A stretch of DNA of 64,000 nt, taken from Nocardioides glacieisoli (GTDB lineage Bacteria; Actinomycetota; Actinomycetes; Propionibacteriales; Nocardioidaceae). The stretch spans positions 1 to 64,000 of the forward strand of contig NZ_SDWS01000012.1 of NCBI RefSeq assembly GCF_004137245.1, written 5' to 3'. Shown in pieces: positions 59,763-64,000 of the stretch. The notes below the pieces were generated by a model. The model worked only from the letters and a program-made list of their open reading frames with translations, did no database searches and was not told the origin of the DNA. Every line of letters starts with the position of its first letter. Positions within the stretch are counted from its first letter, which is position 1. The position numbers and the translations under genes are program-made.

Positions 59763-61199
59763 GTGGACGACCAGCAGGTAGACCTCGGGACGGCATGGCA
59801 GCAGATCGTCGAGGACCTCCAGCCCAACCAGCGCGCCTGGCTGCGGCCCAGCGTGCCGGTCACGCTGCACGAGAACACCGCGATCATCGCCGTGCCCAAC
59901 GACTTCACCCGCAACCAGCTCGAGGGTCGGCTGCGCAACCACATCGAGGACGCGCTCACCGAGGGCTTCGGTCGCGAGATCCGGATGCTCGTCACGGTGA
60001 ACCCGGCCCTCGAGTCGGAGCAGCAGCCACAGATCGATGAATCGACAGATGGATCTGTCGCTTTGTCGACAAATGAGCCGTTCGTCGAGCCGGCGCCGCC
60101 CGCCGCCCGGGTGGAGAGCCACGAGCCGGTCAACACCGGCGAGCGTCGCTCCTCGGTCCTCGAGACGCGCCTCAACCCCAAGTACACGTTCGAGACGTTC
60201 GTCATCGGCTCGTCCAACCGGTTCCCCCACGCCGCCGCCGTCGCGGTCGCCGAGGCTCCGGGCAAGGCGTACAACCCGCTCCTGGTCTACGGCGACTCCG
60301 GTCTGGGCAAGACCCACCTGCTGCACGCGATCGGCCACTACGTCCGCAGCCTCTACAGCAACGCGAAGGTGCGCTACGTCTCGAGCGAGGAGTTCACCAA
60401 CGAGTTCATCAACGCGATCCGCGACGACCGGCAGGACCGCTTCAAGCGGCGCTACCGCGACGTCGACGTCCTGCTGATCGACGACATCCAGTTCCTCGAG
60501 GGCAAGACCCAGACGCAGGAAGAGTTCTTCCACACCTTCAACACGCTCCACAACGCCAACAAGCAGATCGTGCTGACCTCCGACCGCGCGCCCAAGCGGC
60601 TCGAGGCGCTCGAGGACCGGCTGCGCAACCGGTTCGAATGGGGGCTCATCACCGACGTCCAGCCGCCCGACCTCGAGACCCGCATCGCGATCCTGCGCAA
60701 GAAGGCCGCGATGGACCGGCTCACCGCGCCGCCGGACGTGCTCGAGTTCATCGCCTCGAAGATCCAGACCAACATCCGCGAGCTCGAGGGTGCGCTGATC
60801 CGCGTCACGGCCTTCGCCAACCTCAACCGCCAGGAGGTCGACATGACCCTGGCCGAGATCGTGCTCAAGGACCTGATCCCCGAGGGCGGCGAGCCCGAGA
60901 TCACGCACGCGCTGATCATCGCCCAGACCGCGGCCTACTTCGGCGTCTCCCTCGAGGACCTCACCGGCCCGTCCCGCGGCCGCCACCTGGTGATGGCGCG
61001 GCAGATCGGGATGTACCTCTGCCGCGAGCTGACCTCGATGTCGCTGCCCCAGATCGGGCGCGAGTTCGGCGGCCGCGACCACACGACGGTGATGTACGCC
61101 GACCGCAAGATCCGCCAGCTCCTCGCCGAGCGGCGAGCGGTCTTCAACCAGGTCAGCGAGCTCACCAACCGGGTGAAGATGCAGGCCCGTCAGTCCTGA
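59763..61199 (+). CDS. dnaA: Chromosomal replication initiator DnaA
   Basis: A 478-residue AAA+ initiator. Domain I (residues 1-90), variable linker, Walker A GDSGLGKTHLLHA, Walker B VLLIDDIQFLEG, arginine finger region LEDRLRNRFEWGL and the DNA-binding signature GGRDHTTVMYADRKI are present. GTG 59763 is the start. The linker at codons about 93-106 is encoded by a copy of a structured repeat (60043-60078) and is AT-richer than the rest. Confidence 0.97.
   Translation: MDDQQVDLGTAWQQIVEDLQPNQRAWLRPSVPVTLHENTAIIAVPNDFTRNQLEGRLRNHIEDALTEGFGREIRMLVTVNPALESEQQPQIDESTDGSVALSTNEPFVEPAPPAARVESHEPVNTGERRSSVLETRLNPKYTFETFVIGSSNRFPHAAAVAVAEAPGKAYNPLLVYGDSGLGKTHLLHAIGHYVRSLYSNAKVRYVSSEEFTNEFINAIRDDRQDRFKRRYRDVDVLLIDDIQFLEGKTQTQEEFFHTFNTLHNANKQIVLTSDRAPKRLEALEDRLRNRFEWGLITDVQPPDLETRIAILRKKAAMDRLTAPPDVLEFIASKIQTNIRELEGALIRVTAFANLNRQEVDMTLAEIVLKDLIPEGGEPEITHALIIAQTAAYFGVSLEDLTGPSRGRHLVMARQIGMYLCRELTSMSLPQIGREFGGRDHTTVMYADRKIRQLLAERRAVFNQVSELTNRVKMQARQS
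60043..60078 (+). repeat. Structured repeat inside dnaA, copy C
   Basis: CGACAGAT-GG-ATCTGTCG (60043-60060) is a perfect eight-base hairpin, followed directly by CTTTGTCGACAAATGAGC (60061-60078). It is in frame in the DnaA linker and resembles copies A and B. Confidence 0.6.
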
Positions 61200-61612
61200 G
61201 GCGGTCGTCGCACGCTCGCACCCTCGGACCGTGTGGAGAACATGTGCTTCGCACCGGCCCGTCGTCCCCAGCCCCTGTGGACGCCTCGGGACAACGCACA
61301 GGTCGCGCGGTCGTCTCCACACGACGACCCGGCGTCTCCCCGTGCCTCCACACCCTGTATGCACAGGTTGTCAGGTCGCTGACCTGCACGAACAAGGGTT
61401 GTCCACAGTTTCCACCGACCCTATGACCACTACGTACCTCAACACTGGTCCGATCTCCCGAAAACATCGAACAGGCCTTCCTCTGGGGAGAACGTGGGCG
61501 TGGTGTCGGGTGCGCGTGGCAGGATGCACTTCCCACGCGCCCGCGCGTGACATCGTGCTGCGCACCGCAGCCCCACAACTTGTCGTGAGCAGTCCTTGCT
61601 GAGGAGTCCCTT
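61200..61612. promoter_or_regulatory. oriC: Probable oriC (dnaA - dnaN intergenic region)
   Basis: The 413-base gap has no gene and several DnaA-box-like 9-mers: perfect TTGTCCACA at 61399-61407, and near matches at 61232-61240, 61276-61284, 61313-61321 and 61344-61352. A CAGGTC-GCT-GACCTG dyad lies just before the perfect box. The dnaA-dnaN gap is the usual origin in actinobacteria. Confidence 0.8.
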
Positions 61613-62746
61613 GTGAAGTTCCGCGTCGAACGCGACGTCTTCGCCGATGCCGTTGCCTGGGCTGCCCGCAGCCTGCCGGTCCGTCCCAGCTCCCCGGTCC
61701 TGGCCGGCCTGCTGATCGAGGCCAGCGATGCCGGCCTGATGCTCTCCACCTTCGACTACGAGACGTCGGCCCGAGCGACGCTCGCCGCCGAGGTCAACGA
61801 CGAGGGCAGGGCGCTCGTCAGCGGTCGCCTCCTCGCCGACATCTGCCGCAGCCTCCCCGCCAAGCCGGTCGAGCTCACCCTCGAGGGCCCCCGCGTCTCG
61901 CTGACCTGCGGCTCGGCCCGCTTCAGCCTCCAGACGATGCCGGTCGACGACTACCCGACGCTGCCCGCGATGCCGTCCGCCACCGGCACGGTCTCCAGCG
62001 CCGACTTCGCGCACGCCGTGGCGCAGGCCGTCACCGCGGCGGGTCGCGACGACATGCTCCCGGTCCTCACCGGCGTACGCATCGAGATCGACGGCTCCAC
62101 GATGGCGCTGCTCGCCACCGACCGGTTCCGCCTCTCGCACCGCGAGCTGACCTGGAACCCGCAGTCGCCCGACGAGTCGGTCGCCGCGCTGGTCCCGGCC
62201 AAGGTGCTCGGCGACACCGCCAAGTCGCTGACCTCCGGCGCCGAGGTCACCATCGCGCTCGCTGCGAGCGGTGCCGGCGAGGGCCTGATCGGCTTCGAGG
62301 GCACCGGTCTCGGCGGCGTACGCCGCACCACTACCCGTCTGCTCGACGGCGAGTTCCCCAAGGTCCGCTCGCTCTTCCCGGCCGAGCACCTCACGATCGC
62401 CAAGGTCAACAAGGCCGAGCTGATCGAGACGGTCAAGCGCGTCGCCCTCGTCGCCGAGCGCAACACGGCCGTGCAGATGAAGTTCGGCGATCACCAGATC
62501 GTGCTCGACGCCGGCTCCGGCGACGAGGCGATGGCGACCGAGGCCGTCGACGCGGAGATCAGCGGCGACGACCTCACGACCGGCTTCAACCCGCAGTTCC
62601 TCCTCGACGGCCTCACCGCCATCGACGGCGAGTTCGTCGACCTCGCCTTCACCCAGGCGACCAAGCCGGTCGTCATCTCGGGCACCGACGCCGACGACAG
62701 CCAGAGCTTCCGCTACCTGCTGATGCCGCGCCGCCTGCTGAGCTGA
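61613..62746 (+). CDS. dnaN: DNA polymerase III beta subunit (sliding clamp)
   Basis: A 377-residue clamp with three related domains (MKFRVERDVFADAVAWAAR, FRLSHRELTW, QSFRYLLMPRR at the C-terminus). It encircles DNA and tethers polymerase III. GTG 61613 fits the family N-terminus. It lies downstream of oriC. Confidence 0.97.
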   Translation: MKFRVERDVFADAVAWAARSLPVRPSSPVLAGLLIEASDAGLMLSTFDYETSARATLAAEVNDEGRALVSGRLLADICRSLPAKPVELTLEGPRVSLTCGSARFSLQTMPVDDYPTLPAMPSATGTVSSADFAHAVAQAVTAAGRDDMLPVLTGVRIEIDGSTMALLATDRFRLSHRELTWNPQSPDESVAALVPAKVLGDTAKSLTSGAEVTIALAASGAGEGLIGFEGTGLGGVRRTTTRLLDGEFPKVRSLFPAEHLTIAKVNKAELIETVKRVALVAERNTAVQMKFGDHQIVLDAGSGDEAMATEAVDAEISGDDLTTGFNPQFLLDGLTAIDGEFVDLAFTQATKPVVISGTDADDSQSFRYLLMPRRLLS

Positions 62747-62785
62747 CCCTCGCCGCCCTCGGGTCTCACGACTAGGCTCCGCAGC

Positions 62786-63760
62786 ATGGACATCGGACTC
62801 GTCGGGCTGGGCAAGATGGGCGGCAACATGCGCGAGCGCATGCGTCGCGCTGGGGTCACCGTGGTCGGCTTCGACCGCAACCCTGACGTCAGTGACGTCG
62901 ACTCGCTCGAGGCGCTGGTCGAGGCACTGCCGAGTCCCAAGGTGGTGTGGGTGATGGTGCCCGCGGGCGACCCGACGCGTGCCACCGTCAAGGAGCTCGG
63001 CGGCCTGCTCAGCGAGGGCGACGTCGTGGTCGACGGCGGCAACTCGCGCTGGACCGACGACATCGCCAACGCCGAGCTGCTCGCCGAGAAGGGCATCGGC
63101 TACGTCGACTGCGGTGTCTCCGGCGGCGTCTGGGGACTCGAGAACGGCTATGCCCTGATGTACGGCGGCGAGGCCGACGACATCGCCAAGGTCCAGGACG
63201 CCTTCGACGCGCTCAAGCCGGAGGGCGAGTTCGGATCGGTGCACGCCGGGAAGGTCGGTGCCGGCCACTTCTCCAAGATGGTCCACAACGGCATCGAGTA
63301 CGCGATCATGCAGGCGTACGCCGAGGGCTGGGAGCTGCTCGACAAGGCCGAGCTCACCGACAACGTCACCGAGGTCTTCCGCTCGTGGCGTGAGGGCACG
63401 GTCATCCGGTCCTGGCTGCTCGACCTCATGGTCAACGCGCTCGACGAGGACCCCGGCCTCAGCAAGGTCGCCGGCTATGCCGCGGACTCCGGCGAGGGGC
63501 GATGGACCGTGGAGGCCGGCATCGAGCACGGTGTCGCGACCCCGGCGATCACCGCCGCGCTCTACGCCCGCTTCGTCTCCCAGCAGGACGACTCCCCGAC
63601 GATGAAGGCCGTCGCCGCGATGCGCAACCAGTTCGGCGGCCACGCCGTGCGGTCGTCCGCCCCCAAGGGCGGCGACGCGGAGGGCGAGTCGGGGGCCGAG
63701 CAGTCCGAGACCGCGAAGCAGGCCGGCGCCGGCGAGGCCCACGAGGCCGGGGAGAGCTAG
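62786..63760 (+). CDS. gnd: 6-phosphogluconate dehydrogenase, decarboxylating (short type)
   Basis: A 324-residue dehydrogenase of the short (YqeC/GndA-like) type found between dnaN and recF in actinobacteria. The cofactor site is GLVGLGKMGGNM; VVDGGNSRWTDD, VDCGVSGGVWGLENG and catalytic VGAGHFSKMVHNGIEYAIMQ follow. The last 30 residues are a Gly/Glu-rich tail. It oxidises 6-phosphogluconate to ribulose 5-phosphate. Confidence 0.93.
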   Translation: MDIGLVGLGKMGGNMRERMRRAGVTVVGFDRNPDVSDVDSLEALVEALPSPKVVWVMVPAGDPTRATVKELGGLLSEGDVVVDGGNSRWTDDIANAELLAEKGIGYVDCGVSGGVWGLENGYALMYGGEADDIAKVQDAFDALKPEGEFGSVHAGKVGAGHFSKMVHNGIEYAIMQAYAEGWELLDKAELTDNVTEVFRSWREGTVIRSWLLDLMVNALDEDPGLSKVAGYAADSGEGRWTVEAGIEHGVATPAITAALYARFVSQQDDSPTMKAVAAMRNQFGGHAVRSSAPKGGDAEGESGAEQSETAKQAGAGEAHEAGES

Positions 63761-63767
63761 ACCTCCC

Positions 63768-64000
63768 TTGCACGTCGCGCACCTGACCCTGCACAACTTC
63801 CGCTCCTACGCCGACGTCGACGTCGCACTGGAGCCGGGGGCGACGGCGTTCATCGGCCGTAACGGCCAGGGCAAGACCAACCTCGTCGAGGCGATCGACT
63901 ACCTCTCCCGGCTCTCCTCGCACCGCGTCGCCACCGACGCCCCGCTGGTCAAGGCGGGCGCCGACCAGGCGATCGTCCGTGCGTCGGTCGTGAAGGACGG
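63768..64000 (+). CDS. recF: DNA repair protein RecF (partial, cut by window end)
   Basis: The first 77 residues of RecF: LTLHNFRSYADVDVAL and Walker A GRNGQGKTNLVEAI. TTG 63768 is the start, preceded by GGAGAG around the gnd stop. RecF loads RecA at gaps. The gene continues past 64000. Confidence 0.93.
   Translation, partial: MHVAHLTLHNFRSYADVDVALEPGATAFIGRNGQGKTNLVEAIDYLSRLSSHRVATDAPLVKAGADQAIVRASVVKD

Noticed and set aside
59578..61393. CTGACCTGCAC(A/G)AAC shared by the rpmH-dnaA and dnaA-dnaN gaps
   Set aside because: Only about 15 bases are shared and the flanks differ; it may be chance or part of DnaA-site context, too weak for a separate claim.
1..64000. tRNA, rRNA and CRISPR arrays
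   Set aside because: No cloverleaf, rRNA-like stretch or regularly spaced direct repeats with unique spacers was seen.

Overview
The window is GC-rich DNA from an actinobacterium. It most resembles Nocardioides and relatives (Nocardioidaceae), judging by codon bias, many GTG/TTG starts, the gene order around dnaA, and mycobacterial-style synteny (ino1 - padR - ponA - membrane glycosyltransferase, rpsF - ssb - rpsR - rplI - dnaB, pcnA - DUF6049 - murJ - sigM - trxB - trxA, parB - parA - rsmG - jag - yidC - yidD - rnpA - rpmH - dnaA - dnaN - gnd - recF). The genus is an inference; no rRNA gene is present to confirm it.

Bases 1-21180 are an accessory metal (mainly copper) island. On the minus strand it carries a small secreted protein, an ABC exporter, small membrane proteins, a P-loop ATPase, a frameshifted small gene, a Tat-exported multicopper oxidase and a SHOCT protein. 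On the plus strand follow an OmpR/HisKA two-component system, a CsoR repressor with its operator, a Cys-rich CopZ, two P1B ATPases (one CPC, one with the unusual triplet CPD) and a HAD-GH65 fusion enzyme. Three minus-strand genes close it (BNR-like lipoprotein, DUF305 lipoprotein, DUF6153-like protein). A repeated box, GTGAAGGTTCGCTGAAGA or a variant, lies before the two-component genes, the small membrane genes, csoR and after the kinase gene; it is probably the response-regulator site. Both island ends carry short direct repeats that look like insertion-sequence termini, and the right end stops a few bases from the dnaB stop codon.

Bases 21184-41912 are core chromosome. They hold dnaB, a MATE exporter, the rpsF-ssb-rpsR-rplI operon, a small Ser/Thr kinase, endonuclease IV, a class F sortase with a probable cell-wall substrate, a FemAB-type ligase paired with an alanine-racemase-like protein, a membrane glycosyltransferase, a bifunctional penicillin-binding protein, PadR, inositol-phosphate synthase, an NADPH:F420-type oxidoreductase, a fatty-acid-hydroxylase-like protein with its GntR regulator, and CCA-adding enzyme.

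Bases 41966-50955 are an envelope and redox-stress block: DUF6049, MurJ, a pseudokinase, SigM and probable anti-sigma factor, then thioredoxin reductase and thioredoxin, each behind a GGGAA-N18-GTT (SigR/SigH-type) promoter. Bases 50966-64000 are the origin region: acetyltransferase, aminotransferase, acyltransferase, ParAB with parS sites, a frameshifted rsmG, Jag, YidC, YidD, RnpA, RpmH, DnaA, oriC, DnaN, Gnd and the start of RecF. A short structured repeat ending in CTTTGTCGACA occurs upstream of dnaB, beside parB and inside the dnaA coding sequence.
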